Part shown: piece after piece, positions 1-40,200 of the stretch
Layout of the letters: the number at the start of each line of letters is the position of its first letter
Position numbering within the stretch: position 1 is the first letter of the stretch
Assembly (NCBI GenBank): GCA_032209605.1
Contig: JASFXZ010000028.1
Coordinates: 496,001-560,000 of the forward strand
From: Mactromeris polynyma
Taxonomy: Eukaryota > Mollusca > Bivalvia > Venerida > Mactridae
Direction: 5' to 3'
DNA length: 64,000 bases
Notes under the pieces: model-generated
Seen by the model: the letters and a program-made list of their open reading frames with translations, nothing else
The model's database searches: none
Told to the model about the DNA's origin: nothing
Program-made: the position numbers and the translations under genes

Positions 1-290
1 TTGACAATTGATCTTCACACATGATTCAATAAATATTGAACAGATTACATGTGTGCTAGTATTAATATTCAAAACGATAGATATTTTAAGGTTTGAGCAA
101 AATTCAGTTCGATAAAGTCCATGAGATCAGACGCTTGAAAATAAACATTAGAGTGCAAGCGCGCGCTTAACCATGTGTATTGAGGTACCTTACGGGGTAA
201 TGCAATTAATTTTCAGGCAATATAACGTGTGAGTGAAATAAAAATATTTTGATCTACAACAAGTAATTCCCGATATATTTTTAAAGAAAT
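1..290 (-). repeat. Interspersed repeat R1, inverted partial copy
   Basis: The reverse complement of this segment matches 7345-7600 and 14650-14880 along most of its length, with shared blocks such as AAACATATCGGGAA, CCTCAATATACATGGTTAAG and TGAAGATCAATTGTCAA. The element is cut by the window edge. No open frame is conserved between copies, so it looks like a non-autonomous element. Confidence 0.7.
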
Positions 291-1406
291 ACGTTTTAAT
301 AACTGATATTTTACAAAACTAAAACACTTTAAACAATTTTATGAACCAACGCCTCGAGTTATATGGCACACAAACTGGTTATATTCCCCCATATACCCTG
401 TCAACAACCTGTATAACTAATAATATATCGGTCATCCATTGTCGTGTTCCTCAAAACATGACTTTATTGCAACTATTTAAAATGTATATCTCTGAATGCC
501 GTTTTGGATGGAAGTATACACGGTTGTTTGAGTACGTGTCGGATCATAGGATGTCTAGAAGAACTCATGATAAGCATTCTATATTTTCTGCTGTAGAAGA
601 TTACTAGAGCCACGTTGATACCTATTTATCTGGATCTTGTAGTTTCCACTTGTGAAACGTCTTGCTGTTCCTTTAAAACTCACTTCGTCTGTGATTGTAT
701 GTTTCGCATTGATTTCATCGACACTGTTTAGCCTTCAATTCTCCTTGCTTTTTTGCTGTAATTCACGGACACTGCAATTGGTAGAACATATCATGAGAAT
801 AAATACAAATATCGATTGAATGCACAAATAGTCATTGATTAACAGTTTTTATGCAACAAGTCTCATAAAGATAGTAATATCAGATACTCATTCACTAATT
901 GAGTTAGAATTTCGGCTTTTAGTTCAATAAGGAATACACATTATATTCTACTTAATTAAATTTTGTCTTTGTATTATATATACAGCGGGGTTCTCCACTT
1001 GCATTCATTCACTATCATAATGTTCAACTCATCTCCATCCCTGTCTTTCTGAGAAGCAAATATCCCTACTGGAGATGCATAATTTGAATATTTGTTACTG
1101 TGACATAACTTACGATAGTGTGCATGTTACGGAAGTGTTCTTAAGGATATTGATTACAATTGCGTTGTTTATTTTTCTGATTATTGTTTCTCGAGTCTCA
1201 ATAAGCCAATTATATCTTTAAAGGGGAAAGCATTCCTTAAAGTATAATAATAAACTCTTTGGTAATGTAACAACTTTCACAGAACAGACTTTTGAAACTG
1301 TATTGTTCGCCCCAGCAATATCAAATTTCTAAATAGCTTAGTGACATTTACCTTAACCATTCTGTGCGTTTGTTTATATCAAACAATTAGAATATTGGTA
1401 TATCAG
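291..1406. other. Intron or upstream sequence of gene 1, no exon seen
   Basis: No exon with EGF-like cysteine spacing or good splice sites is visible. From about 1095 to 1406 it resembles the sequence before the matching exon of gene 2 (about 46035-46346), so that part is intron preserved from the duplication. The short open frame at 341-607 has no recognisable domain and is probably chance. Confidence 0.6.
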
Positions 1407-28156
<26,750 letters not shown>

Positions 28157-28825
28157 TGCTTTGGATTCTTCATGGAATGACAGCGTGATATAATTGAAAC
28201 TTATACGTGAAATAGACAATGTTATTTAGTCGGAACATATTTTTATATTTCTTATTTGTACTCAAACATATATTTATTTCTTTTATTACTATATCATCTG
28301 TATATATAAATAGAAATACGTGATATAGACAATGTTATTTAGTCGGAACATATTTTTATATTTCTTTTTTGTACTCAAACATATGTTTATTTCTTTTATT
28401 ACAATATCATCTGTATATATAACAGCATTGTTCTATGTGCATTCTTGTATTCTTAGTTTATTTACTTTGTTGTCGTAGTTTTAATTACAAGCTCAACTGT
28501 ATTTTTTCACATTGTAAAAACGTTGATAATATTGTTAAATTGTTCAATCATTCTAAAGACATTATGATACCAATATCAAGGTTAGGTAGATAAAATTTAT
28601 CGGTTCAATGACTTTTGTTTATTATACAAATTTGTAATAGTATGTAGAAGTCAACAATGAGTCTATATTTTCTTTTTTGAGTCCTTTTTTCTTGGTTGAA
28701 CAAGAAATGTAACATCTTCAGAGAAACACTCTCTTGAGCAACAACCACTTTCAACTACAGTTTGTAGACGTACATTACATTGTATGGATGGTTTACCTTC
28801 AATAAATAAAAGTTTCTCTTTTCAG

Positions 28826-28845
28826 AATCGCCTTTTAAATATTAG
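28826..28845 (+). CDS. Possible alternative last exon of gene 1
   Basis: This is the second copy of the terminal exon. It has the same CTTTTCAG acceptor and phase and would encode ESPFKY and a TAG, changing only the last residue from His to Tyr. It would bring in a different 3'UTR. Use depends on whether transcription passes the AATAAA at 28801. Confidence 0.45.
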
Positions 28846-29300
28846 TGCTTTTGGATTTGTCCTGGAATGACACTTATACGTGAAATAGACAATGCATTTT
28901 AATCGGAGCATTTTTTGTTTTCTTTTGTGTACTCAAACATATGTTTATTATGTATTACTATATCATCTGCATATATAACATCACTGCTCTATGTGATTTC
29001 TTGTATTCTTAGTTCATTTACTTTGTTGTCGTAGTTCTAATTTTAAGCACAACTGTATTTTTATTCACTATATTAAAGTCTTGATACTATTATTAAATTG
29101 TTCAATCATTGTAAAGCCACAATGGTACCAATAGCAAGGTAGAAAACGTATAATTTAATGGTTTGTTGACTTTTTTTGATCATACAAATTTGTAATTTTG
29201 TGTATTATTCAAAAATGTATTCTAGATTTTCTTTCTTTTTAATCCTTTTTTGTCGGATGCTCTCTTGAGCAAAAACCTCTTTCAACAACAGTTAAACTTT

Positions 29301-32300
29301 TTCTGTGGTATGCATTTGCCATGAATTTAACATATCTAGAGAAACAACAAAAGAACAGACTTTAAAGGGGTATAGTTCTTGGCCCGGTATTATAACGGAT
29401 AATTACACTCAGCACTCAAATCTCAGATTATAAAATTTAGTGTTATGAGTCAGAAAGTGACTCGTATTTAGTTTGAAAAATGTATAATACTATTAAATGA
29501 GTGCTGAATATTCGTTGTGACCCTCTTTCTTTGTGATGCCAGTGTGAAATGGGCTAAGGGAGTAATTATTACGTCTGAGTGCGAAGTGTGGTACTAAACA
29601 CAATAATCACTCCCATATATCATAAGCTAAAATGTCAAAGAAAATGGAAGGAAAGGAATGTTCAACTCTCTTTTGACACGTTCATGCAATTTCCATGAAC
29701 TCATTTCCACTACTATACCACTAAGAATACATTTGAGTGCTGAGTGTAAACATCCGTTTTAATCAAGGGTCCTAGAGATGTTGCATTGCTCCTAATAAAT
29801 GTCTCTCTAGATGTTAAACATCAAATAATCTGTTTATTTCTTCATTATGTATGCATTGCTAATGTATCTGTTTTTGAAATACTCCTTGTAATGGCGTGTG
29901 TGTTGTGTATATTGTACTAAGACAAGGCTCATAGGTGATTATAGATCTACTTATTTAATCGGATGTACATAATTGTAAACGAATACAACAATGTTTTAAG
30001 CTAGTACTTAGTGGTTTCAGTCATTATAATATTAATTGTCAAGTTACATGGATTTGTGGTTTCTTATATAAAATTATTCTTTGAAAATCCATGATTATAG
30101 TTATACTATTTCATTCATAGTTGCGGGGGCCAACGCACACCTTATATTTAGCCGCGACTCCTACAATTTTGAATTGTTCTGCATATATTGATATAAATAC
30201 TTCAAGTACTTCTAGTACGGTTAAGTAACTTGCCGTTTAGATTCCCCGCTCTTACGCATTCTGGTAACAAGCCCTCTGTCAGCCGATGGCGTTCATCTCT
30301 TAATTAACTTGACAGAAATCTTTGATGTTTGTTCAACTGTATAGATACCAACGGAATATATTTATGTATAGTATGGACACGAGACTTTCTTTCCGAATTG
30401 TACAATGTACCACATGAACTTCATGAACCGTTGTATGTATATGAACGGTTGAAATAAAGGCCGGATTGGACGGATCGCTGTGAGCGTCGTCTAATTCTCA
30501 GTTCAACATGTATACTGTGACTATTCAAGCGTACGAAGAAACACGATACCAGATTAGAGGCACTTGGACTGAGTGTTAGTGAACACATTTTAATCAAGGT
30601 ATTCTTGGACATTGACAATTTCTAACATCTAAAAGTGTGGACTTATACCTTACGTTTATTAATTTTTACTAATAGATAGTATCACTATTAATGTTTTGTG
30701 AATTATATACACATTAAATGAATAAATACACCTTTTCCAAAATATCTGCATTATCCAAACTATTCCAAGATATAAAGTATACCCTAAACTGTACGTACTA
30801 ATGTGGTCACATTCACTTTTATAAAATTCAATATCATATAAATATCACATACAAAATCAAATTCTTATTTACAGGTCTCTAGTGAACAAAATCGAAAGAT
30901 CAAATAATGAGGAAATGTGGTGTAAAAAGAAATTAATCTAATAACCAGTAGTCTTTTAATGCCAACAGTTTGAATGTGAAATTAGAAAATTCTAAATAAT
31001 GAGCATAAGCACAGGAATTCAAAACGAATGTCAACATAGAGTTGAAATCAAACATACTTTATTGATAAAAAAATGACAACAAATGATTAAATGACAACCA
31101 ATGTTGATGAGAGGAGGTTTGATAACGTATCAATAAATCACAAAGAAGAATTGTTACGGTCGTTAACTTGATTTACCATTCCAGATTCAGAATAATTGTT
31201 TCATGCGAGAATTTAGAGAAGAAAGAGAGCAGATAAACCTTAATTTTGAAGACGCGTTGAAAGTTGTCAATACTTAAATCAAGGGAAGAAATAATTAAAA
31301 GGGCACTTAATATGTTTTCAGTAGTGGTTGTTTACACAACCGGAACATAGTTTCTTACATAATAAAAACCGAACACTGGAGCAATAATGAGAATAGTTTT
31401 CACCGTTATCGACGTGGAACGTCATAAAGTGTTATGCAAACTTAACATATTAATTGTATCGTATCGTCTTATGTATTAACATATGTTTTATACATTAACA
31501 TATGGCGGATGTTGTAATTTACTGGTTGGTGTGTTTTCTTCATTAATTATATTAATTTATATATGTGTAAGTTATAGAAAGTACACTGAAGGAAAATATT
31601 TTATCTGAACATCATTGAAATTGTGAATAATCCTGGAGGTTATTTGGAGGGATAATAATTTTCTTGGCTTATTGAAAGAACAATACGCAGAAGTATTTAG
31701 ATTACATTTCATCATAAAGTGGTTAAATAAGCAAGACTCATATGCTTTACAGAAACAAGCAGGACACACTTATAAAACATCATAGAACCAAGTCCAGGTT
31801 TTAAACGATCGACCCCTATTGATCTGATGTAAAATGATGGCGTGACATGTTTGTTAGTTGTTATTGATACATATTTTAAAGATATCACAAACAGTGCTTA
31901 CTGCTACGAAAGATATACTAAGGAAACAAATATTCAATTTTACAGAAGTTAGACCAAACAATTGCACATAATTTATAAATCGTTGCTTTAAGAAGTTTAT
32001 GAAACAACGAGGTATGCATTAATTTCCTCACCTAATAAATAATGCGGAAGAGTTATACAATTGTGTTTAGAATAATGAGACAACAACGGATCCTTTACAA
32101 GATCTGGAGAAGAAATAATGTCTGACACAGTGTTCCAGTTAAAACGGCGTTTTGTGTAAAGCACATCACGTTTGTCGATCACTTTATTTGTTACGAAAAG
32201 TAGAAAAATATAAATCCTAGTCGATTTTTGAAAATGCGTGTGTCTCCGAGGATTTGTCAGCTTGATTCAGATTAAAATGCGTGTGGCACACGCGCAATGC

Positions 32301-32320
32301 GTGTGACTTTACAGGTTTGT
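29301..32320. other. Intergenic AT-rich stretch, no gene seen
   Basis: No exon, domain or long open frame is supported. Short internally repeated segments occur near 29390-29520 (GAGTGCTGA motifs) and ATGCGTGTG repeats near 32230-32305. Confidence 0.55.
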
Positions 32321-32324
32321 AAGA

Positions 32325-32760
32325 GGTAGTGTTTATTTATCACAAAGAATATTACAATGTACATATAATGTGACTAAAAGTAATGAAGTAGACACTTCGT
32401 ACAAGCACATCCCGAAACGTGAAGACAATAGAGGAATGTAACGTAAGAACAGTATGCTAAATATCGACCAAAAGCAAATACGAACATGTAAACAAATTAC
32501 TTTGACAAACAGGCTATTTGCACTAGAAAGAAAGGAACTATAACATGTAAATTGTTAATATGAAAGTCACATAGACAAGACATTGTTTACCCACTACAGG
32601 TAAACAACACACTACGAAATTCATGGAACTGTTGAGATGTAAGGTTAAACATGTACTTAAATGGAGGAGTAAGAAATGACCCGACTGACTATCACAAACA
32701 ACCATGAAGAACATACGTCAACTTGCACAAGGCGATGTAACGTTGCATCTTCTTGGTCAC
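32325..32760 (+). repeat. Direct repeat, copy 1 (pair with 34585-35310)
   Basis: It shares TATTTATCACAAAGAATATT, AAAAGTAATGAAGTAGACA, TTCGTA and ATATCGAC in order with 34585-34790. It also shares the later block CTGACTATCACAAACAACCATG with 35220-35260. The repeat is non-coding. Confidence 0.6.
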
Positions 32761-32890
32761 AATGTCGTGCAGTTTTCAAAATAGATCTAATGAAATATGT
32801 TGATTAATAATACTACAATACATCATTCAGCTAGTCATTTAACCCTAGGTAGATTGCATAAAATGTTTCAATACTGCGTAAAATGAAAAT

Positions 32891-33740
32891 ACCTTTTGTT
32901 TTTCTTTTCGCTTTGTTTTCTTATACGTATTGCACAAAATACTACAAATGCCACAATCACACACAAAATAAACACTGGTCGTGGGTAAGATAGATAGATA
33001 GTTTATTTCAAGATTGTAGGCCTTTGACCCATGAGATAAACACCGAGACGTTTGTCGTCAATTGAAATATAAACTTTGAACTAATACATTGATACAGTGG
33101 TAGTGATACTAGCCGGATTTCAATTCATACAATTATATGCCGTATTTACGTTTGTACTATGGGAGATGTCTGCAAAACATATTTTTTCACGCGTTTCCTG
33201 TCATAAATATACCGCTTCCACAATATAGAACTGGTGCTGGTCATTACTCTTTTCAGCCGTAGATTGCACGTCGCCCTTTTAATTTTATTGGTACGAACGT
33301 ACGTAAGTATTGTCTATAAACACTATTGTTTCTTCACCACAATCGAACACTATTTGTGCACAAATAATAATGCACGATGCATGTTCTTTCAAGTGGAGTG
33401 TATTATTATGGGCAGGTTTGATCAATTTTACAATAATAATGATATTGTGTCCCCTAATGGTAGTTGCCGACAAACATTGTAATCAAACTATTTCCAAACC
33501 AAGGGAAAGAAACCGTACAAAAATCTGACGATAGTAAACGATCTTCCTAAAACATGCGTAGTGTTTTAGAGGAGATAATACAATAAAAAGCTATCATTAT
33601 ACATAGATCATGGACGCTGTAAAAATAACCCATAATGTAACATCTTTAATTCAACAGCACATAGCATAGCGACAATACATTCACGGTAATAATTTACGAA
33701 ATTTAATCAAGAACCCATATATACAACCTTGCTTATACTT
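32891..33740 (-). pseudogene. Inverted, broken copy of the gene 1 transmembrane-exon region
   Basis: Read on the minus strand, this matches gene 1 intron sequence from about 24580-24700, then about 25490-26099, then the transmembrane exon to its end (26217). Exons at 24725 and 25132 are missing. The exon acceptor has lost its AG, and the exon is interrupted by an insertion with a GATA microsatellite and a GGGTCAAAGGCCTACAATCT-like retroelement tail (33000-33050). It cannot be spliced as in gene 1. Confidence 0.75.
32988..33050 (-). mobile_element. Retroelement tail inserted in the pseudo-exon
   Basis: This short insertion splits the inverted transmembrane exon. On the minus strand it ends in a TATC/GATA microsatellite after CAATCTTGAAATAAACTATC, the form of an RTE-like or SINE 3' tail. 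Confidence 0.4.
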
Positions 33741-34029
33741 ATTTTCTTGTTCTCTTTAAATACCAATATGTTTATTAAATACGTTTTATGTGCATTATAG
33801 AATAAGTTTGAAAATGAGCAAGTTCTGAAACTACATATTAACGCTTACAAGACCTGGAGGCAGCATGGGCGCCTTTGTAGTTGAACTGTGTACTAGCGAA
33901 TTTGTAAACATATTCTATAATGCATATGTTAAATATTCAGTCATGATGTTTTTAACATAAATTAGTGCCATATATAGGTTATGACGAATTCACACTAAAA
34001 CGTATTAAAACGACACCTTTGTATCAAAG

Positions 34030-34140
34030 GGAAACCACAAGGTTTTATAAATGCGTTCTCGATTGAATTTCAGTTAATTATATATTAGCTTGATTATTTC
34101 GCTTAAATGCTATTTGTTGCTGAATTTAAAAACAGTCTGA
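34030..34140 (+). repeat. Direct fragment of the gene 1 SEA-region intron
   Basis: It matches 24590-24690 in the plus orientation, including AGGTTTTATAAATGCGTTCTCGATT (written here in two overlapping 20-base pieces in gene 1 form: GCGTTCTCGATTAAATTTTC). With the minus-strand match at 33590-33740 it forms the second arm of an imperfect inverted pair. Confidence 0.6.
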
Positions 34141-34584
34141 CAATCCCTTTTTGCTCCATCCCAAGAGATGTTGCACTTACGCTTCCTCAACTCCTAGTAA
34201 TTTGTGTGCTGGTGTTTTTCTCGGATCTGTGTGGTTTAGCATTGTCTTGTGAATGCTGTTTTCATGTGTTGTACACTCTTAAGAACGTGTGTATCAGCCT
34301 CAGCAAATAACCTGGGAGGGTTTGTCAGTCTCGGCCAGAATGTTTTGTCCTCATATAAACACCACACTCATTTTCAGCAGATTTTGTGAACAAATCTCTT
34401 ATAGGATTAAGGATTTGTCCGATTCAGCAAGATAATATGATCAGGATGGATTTTCCTCATATGCTAAATATCCGAGAGAAGATATATTTCGCTGAAACGA
34501 ATGCATACAAGTAAATATGCATATTTCATACATGTACATGGTGCACACTATACTATTATCATTTTATTATAAATTATGTTTAAG

Positions 34585-35310
34585 TGGTAGTGTCTATTTA
34601 TCACAAAGAATATTTTAATAAACAAAACATGACACTAAAAGTAATGAAGTAGACAGTTCGTAAGTGCACATACCGAAACGTTAAGAAAATACACCAATAC
34701 AGGAATTTAACGTTTAAGCAGGATGCTGAATATCGACGGAAAGCTAAAAGTATCAATTCACGAAACGGGTTACAAATTAGTATTGCTAAACACATTATTT
34801 TATTGCTCAACAAAGCCTACCCACTTACATGTAAGTTTTGAAACTTTATGCAGTTAACTACCGAAATCATATACTGAGCAAAACGTCTAATATAAATAAC
34901 ATCAGGGAAATTAATGAACAATCCTAATGAACATGCTGCCAAAACAATGACTTTACTTCAATAATACATTCGCATTTTCAGTTATATAGACAATATGGTA
35001 ACACGTTTATGTACATGTATGCCTAGTTTTTGGATATGTTGTTTTGTTTTAAAGAAAAATGCGAATTATTGAAAAATACAATATTATATTTTTTAATAAT
35101 TCATTGTGTAAAAATTGGAAACGTGTTTGGCAAACAAGTTATTTGTACTACACAACAGCATACGAAATATCAGGAACTAATAATGTGCGAGGGTAAACGT
35201 GTTCGTGAATGGAGGAGCATGAAATAGCCTGACCGATTATCACAAACAGCCATGGAGAATCTATGGGGACAACAAGGGGTGAATGAATGGATGGAATACA
35301 TCCCAGGACA
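34585..35310 (+). repeat. Direct repeat, copy 2 (pair with 32325-32760)
   Basis: This is the second copy of the repeat at 32325. Its final part, GGGGACAACAAGGGGTGAAT, also resembles 8690-8745, so the family is spread beyond this pair. Confidence 0.55.
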
Positions 35311-36178
35311 AGCTAAGAAAGCCTGTAGCCACAGGTTTATCAGTAACAATAAAGAAGGTTGAAATCGATTTTATATCTAGCTAACCAACACAGCTTATAT
35401 ACTGCTAACAGAAAAAGGGGAAATTAACTACAAACAATAATACAATATTAATGAAAATATTCAGAAACGAAACAAATTTACGTCGATACTAAGGAAGGAT
35501 TAGGAGTTTAAATAAAAAAAAAACTTATACATTGTAGATATCGATGTTTGTGGTTGATTCTAAATGACGTCATTTAAAGTGTCAAGTTTATTTTTGCCAG
35601 CGGGACAATACCACGAGCACAAACTAAAACGCAAAAAGTTCATAATTATATTGCGTTAGATGTTTTGTTAATAATATAAGATGATAAGACGAGTTAATAG
35701 GTAACAATAAGTAATCTCAGTCTGGTTCACGTTCTTCATACTAATGTAATGTCATATAAGTATAAGTAGCGAACAAAATGCAGGTTAACGACTGAAGACA
35801 ACAGTAACTTGAATATATGTTATCTTCGAAGAAGTAACAAACCTGAGTGAAACCTGAGCACAAACATCAAAAATTAATGTGGCTGTTCTTTAAAATGTGT
35901 TTTCACAGTACACTAATTATCAATTTTGCGGTATATAAGCAAGTCGAGTTTTGGGCGTATTAAGATATCTAGATACGAAATAAATCATGCACGGATGAAT
36001 CACATGAATTCTAATATGGGGTTTACGCCGAGTCGATCGGTAACTTCACGACATATTCTTTGTCGATAATCTTATGTACCTTTATTTATGATTATGACTT
36101 TTTATATCCTTTTCAATAATGACTCACACCTGGGGATTAAATAGTATGTGTATAATAGCTTCAGTAAATATCGTTTTC
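35311..36178. other. Intergenic AT-rich stretch, nothing recognised
   Basis: No exon, repeat family or structural RNA is recognised here. Confidence 0.5.
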
Positions 36179-36570
36179 GTTGATATTAGCGAGGCCTTCG
36201 ATAACGTGCGACAAAACGGCCTCATCTTCAAGTTATATACTGCTAGGTTGAACAGACGATTATTGAATTTATTGTTTTACCATATATATATGTAAGGTAT
36301 GCAAATCAGTTGTCATACGTTGCACCCAGTGTAACTGGTCAACAGTACATGCATTGGTTTTTTAGGATCTGTTAATGCCCCTTTTTCTTGGTGTTAACTA
36401 ATAATATTGTCGATTGCATGGGATCCTACGTGCATCTCTTTCATGAGGATACACTTTTGCAAATAGTTTTTGATAATCCTATTCCGGCTGCTCAAACCGT
36501 TTAGTCTGAAATTGACGAAATATTCAATTGGGCCAATCAATTTTTGATCAAAATCCGGAATTATAGGGCT
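36179..36570 (+). mobile_element. Non-LTR retrotransposon reverse-transcriptase relic
   Basis: Translated pieces read as a LINE reverse transcriptase with stops and frame changes. One is VDISEAFDNVRQNGLIFKLY, which corresponds to the DxSKAFD motif block. A later one is NNIVDCMGSYVHLFHEDTLL, which corresponds to the F-A-D-D block with the catalytic pair damaged (HED). SEIDEIFNWANQFLIK follows. It is clearly dead. The clade is not certain; a Jockey/RTE-like type is a guess. Confidence 0.75.
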
Positions 36571-37140
36571 TGGACGGGTTTATCATGAACAAACAACAAT
36601 ATTTTATATCTTGAAAAGAACTTCTTCAGAGTCTTTATCGCAAACAAATATGAGAAACACGAACTCCACGACATTCAGCTCGATGCATTACAACTAGATT
36701 CATTTGAATCAATAGATGAACTAAGTAGAAAATGTCTTGAAAATAAAAGGCATGCCCACATAGGTTTAATACAACGAAATGTTGATTGTCATTTTTCTCT
36801 TGATCCGGGTTCTGTGTGTGAAATCGTATGAGAACAACTTACGAAATGCTATTTATTTACACTCAGTTCTTCATCAAGTGTTGCTACTGCTATTTTGTAT
36901 CAGTACATAGTCTATATTGTTCGAAATCAAGTAAAAACGTAACCATTGTTCTATAATTAGTAGTGTATTGTTATTTAAATATTAACGAACATATTGTTGT
37001 GAGTCCGAAGATCGTTCTTTCATTTCATTATTTACATAAACCATTTTGACGATGCAATTGTGAGGAACATGGATAGTAATCTTGACGTTTATTCAAGCAA
37101 ATCAGGAAGAGAAAATATGCAACAGGTGTTGATTTTATTG

Positions 37141-37229
37141 GCCAATTATCGTGCAATGGCAACGTATTTAAATCTAACCATGCCGGAAGTTAAAGCTAGT
37201 TTTGTCATAGTTGTCGCGTCGGCGTAAAT
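37141..37229 (+). promoter_or_regulatory. Candidate promoter and 5'UTR of gene 2
   Basis: GCCAAT at 37141 and a TATA-like TATTTAAA at 37165 lie about 90 and 65 bases before the predicted ATG, a spacing that fits a start of transcription near 37195. This is motif evidence only. Confidence 0.35.
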
Positions 37230-37273
37230 ATGTTGACGTACTCCTTGCTGGTATTATTGTCAATCGTCTGTAG
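37230..37273 (+). CDS. Gene 2 exon 1: signal peptide
   Basis: The ATG opens [14 protein letters not shown], a short N-region and hydrophobic core, followed by a strong donor GTAAGTAAG. The exon ends in phase 2, exactly what the next exon (42773) needs, giving the join [10 protein letters not shown]. Cleavage is probably near LADA. No other ATG exon upstream of the EMI-like exon fits as well. Confidence 0.62.
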
Positions 37274-40200
37274 GTAAGTAAGTTTTGTATATTTGTGAAT
37301 AAGCAATATATTAGCTTTCTTGACACGTAGAATGCATAGGTTACGGCGTGTGCATTAAATTTCGAACGTGTAAATACTCGTCAGATCTAATTAAAACATT
37401 AACACCGATAGTTCATGATGAATCGACGCATAATTCAAGTTCGCTGGAGAAACGTCTGATTGCAAACATGCTATTGTTTAAAGATTCGACTCATTTTAAT
37501 CATGATGGTGATGTCTTATATGTTCTAGAGATGTACAAAAAAAATAACGCACTGTCTTTATTTAGTAAGGAAGAAATATCGAAATCAATTAGTTAACTTA
37601 ACCCGGGTACGAATTAGGGGAGGGCAAGACATTTACCTTAATGATTTTTGTATTCGTGGAAAACATTTTATGTCACCTATTTCACTAAATCGTTTCAATT
37701 AATTATTTTATCTTGGCTATTTTCCAAAAGATTGGTCCGAATATTATAACAAGTCATTCAAATGCAGCAAATATCTAAATAAGTAATCTAATGAGTAGTT
37801 TCGCATTGTAAAAGTTTCATATCGAAGTACCTTGCATATTTATTGTTAGAGTCTGTCGTAGAAATAAGTTAGCATTTTTACCAGCAAGCAGCATAGATCT
37901 CTGGAGTATCAGAAAACATTTTATTTATGATAGCAGTAATTTTGTTTTTGTACAATTAATCATTCAAACATAGTAGCATGCCAACAATTGATCTCATAAA
38001 GAAAGGATTATGTTAGCAAACAAATGTTGTTTGGACGTAAGATATATTGATTGTTGTATTAATAACTGTACACAAAACAGATGACAATCTGTTGTCATTA
38101 GTTATTAAACTTTACCAGTAACCAATAAGTTTCTTTTTCATGAAAATGAACAGTGTGTAGCTTGCAAAACGTAGTGATCATAATTATTCTCTTATCGACA
38201 AATTTCAATCGGAGGTATTATGAATAACCGGGACCAATAAAAAACCATATATTTGATCAAAATATAATAATGGTTATATTTATTCAACGTTGCCTCTTAT
38301 TAATAACGGGAGTTATTTTCTGCGACAAACATGTACCACTGTAGTAACTATTTTCAATTATCTAGGCGTATTATTTCCGAAAAAATCCGGTCTTTATACT
38401 GACTGTCGGACGTGTTTTGCGAAAGAAATTATCGTTCGCTTGGGGGAGTTTTAATTTCAAGTAAAACAACAGACTGGACCGTAAAAATCGTTCGGGTTTC
38501 GGAGTAGAGCAGAGCCTCGTTCCCGTCGAAACACTCACTATCAGTACCGGAGTATTCTTCCAATCGCGAGAAAACACGGTCACCAGCACATGAATTATTT
38601 AACGTGCACACTTTTACATAATGTTATTTAGACTCAGATATACATGTAAGTTTTGGGAATTTTAGGAGGGAGGCGCTGGATCCGTTAGTGGGGATAGTGC
38701 ATTGAAATTGGAATCCACTCGCGACGCAAAATTATACAAATATTAGATATATCAGTTATTCAAGCCCTACTAGCTATGTCAGTAATAAACACGACTATTA
38801 CTAATGGGATCGTGGGCTTGAACCCATTACCAAAAACAAACACAGTTTTATAATTGTATCAGTTACCTTTTGTGCTGTTTATACAAACTTTTAAATCACT
38901 TTCATCGACTTTTCATATAAATACTGTCACTAACGCGTATTTATTACAATCAAGTCACTTAAGGCTATATTAATCGTAAATTATTGGTTAAACAACTTCA
39001 ATTATCAAGGTCAATGGCTTATATGTGTACCAACTCGTACCATTATTCTACTATCATTATATTTGAAGTAAATTTCTTCTCTTCAATTCAGTATAATGCT
39101 GTGTGTAAATCTAGATCACTAATGCAGAGACATAAAGTGTTTTTATTTACAGAAGTTATTTTCCTTGTCTATAGGTATGAGTAGGTCGAGGGCATCCCAC
39201 TACATACCATACAATGAAAAAGTTGTTATGAACTGGGTGTTAGAATGTAATATGAGCATATATGTAGCATACATTAATAATATAGTTTATTCCAACAACG
39301 AAAAGAGATATAAAGTTACTAACAAGTGTTCAGGGGTCATCTCAAGGATGTTTAAAAGAAATCAGTATACATGTACTATTTTGTGATCATAAATGAATTA
39401 CGTACATTGTAGACTGATGGGTTTTGTTTCCTGTCGTGGTTTAACATTCTTCACTTTTATGCCTAACCAATGTTAAATTTCTGTTTTATACTATCGGACC
39501 ATATTTGCAAAATCATCAAAATGTGAAATCAGTACTTGTAATTTATATGGTTGCTCACGTGCAAACGGTACGTACGAAACTATACCACGTTTACTTGTTA
39601 TACCACGAAAACCAGATGACCAAATATGCTTGTGCGACTCACTTGTTATAGTTTATTTAAGTTCTGTTTAAATAATGAACGAGAATAAAGCTTTGAGAGG
39701 TCAGTGTTTAAAGCTATTAAAATAATTGACGTATTAAAGTAACATGATTGTTTGCCCTTCTCCGGTTGCTGTATATATTTCAATGCATTTCATTTTACAA
39801 AATGACTTCCTCATACTTTGATAATGACGTGTTTTTAAACCGCATTAACCGATTTAATTAATCAAAACGAAGAAGCGTTTTCAGATAACAGAGAATGCCA
39901 CTTATTATATGTTATTACATCAAAAACGTTTCCATACAGTATTTCATGTCTGAATGTTCCGCATTCAACAGTTTATACCAAGGATTATTCAATGACAGCC
40001 AGATTTCATTGGAGAAAATTAGCTGTTAAATGCCTTAATTATGGCAAGTTATATCAAATCCAGCTGTTGTTTTAAGTTTTCATGTACATGACGCGAATTA
40101 AACTTAAAACATATCGGGTGGTATATTAGTTTTAAACAAATGACGCAATCAAATCTATTTGATGAAGTATAAAACTGCATTTCTCAATTTTGGTCAGTAT

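Noticed and set aside
341..607. 88-codon open frame near the window start
   Set aside because: No domain, no splice context and not shared with the paralogous intron of gene 2.
37348..37596. 82-codon open frame just after the gene 2 signal-peptide exon
   Set aside because: No flanking splice sites that fit the phase, no recognised domain; probably chance in the intron.
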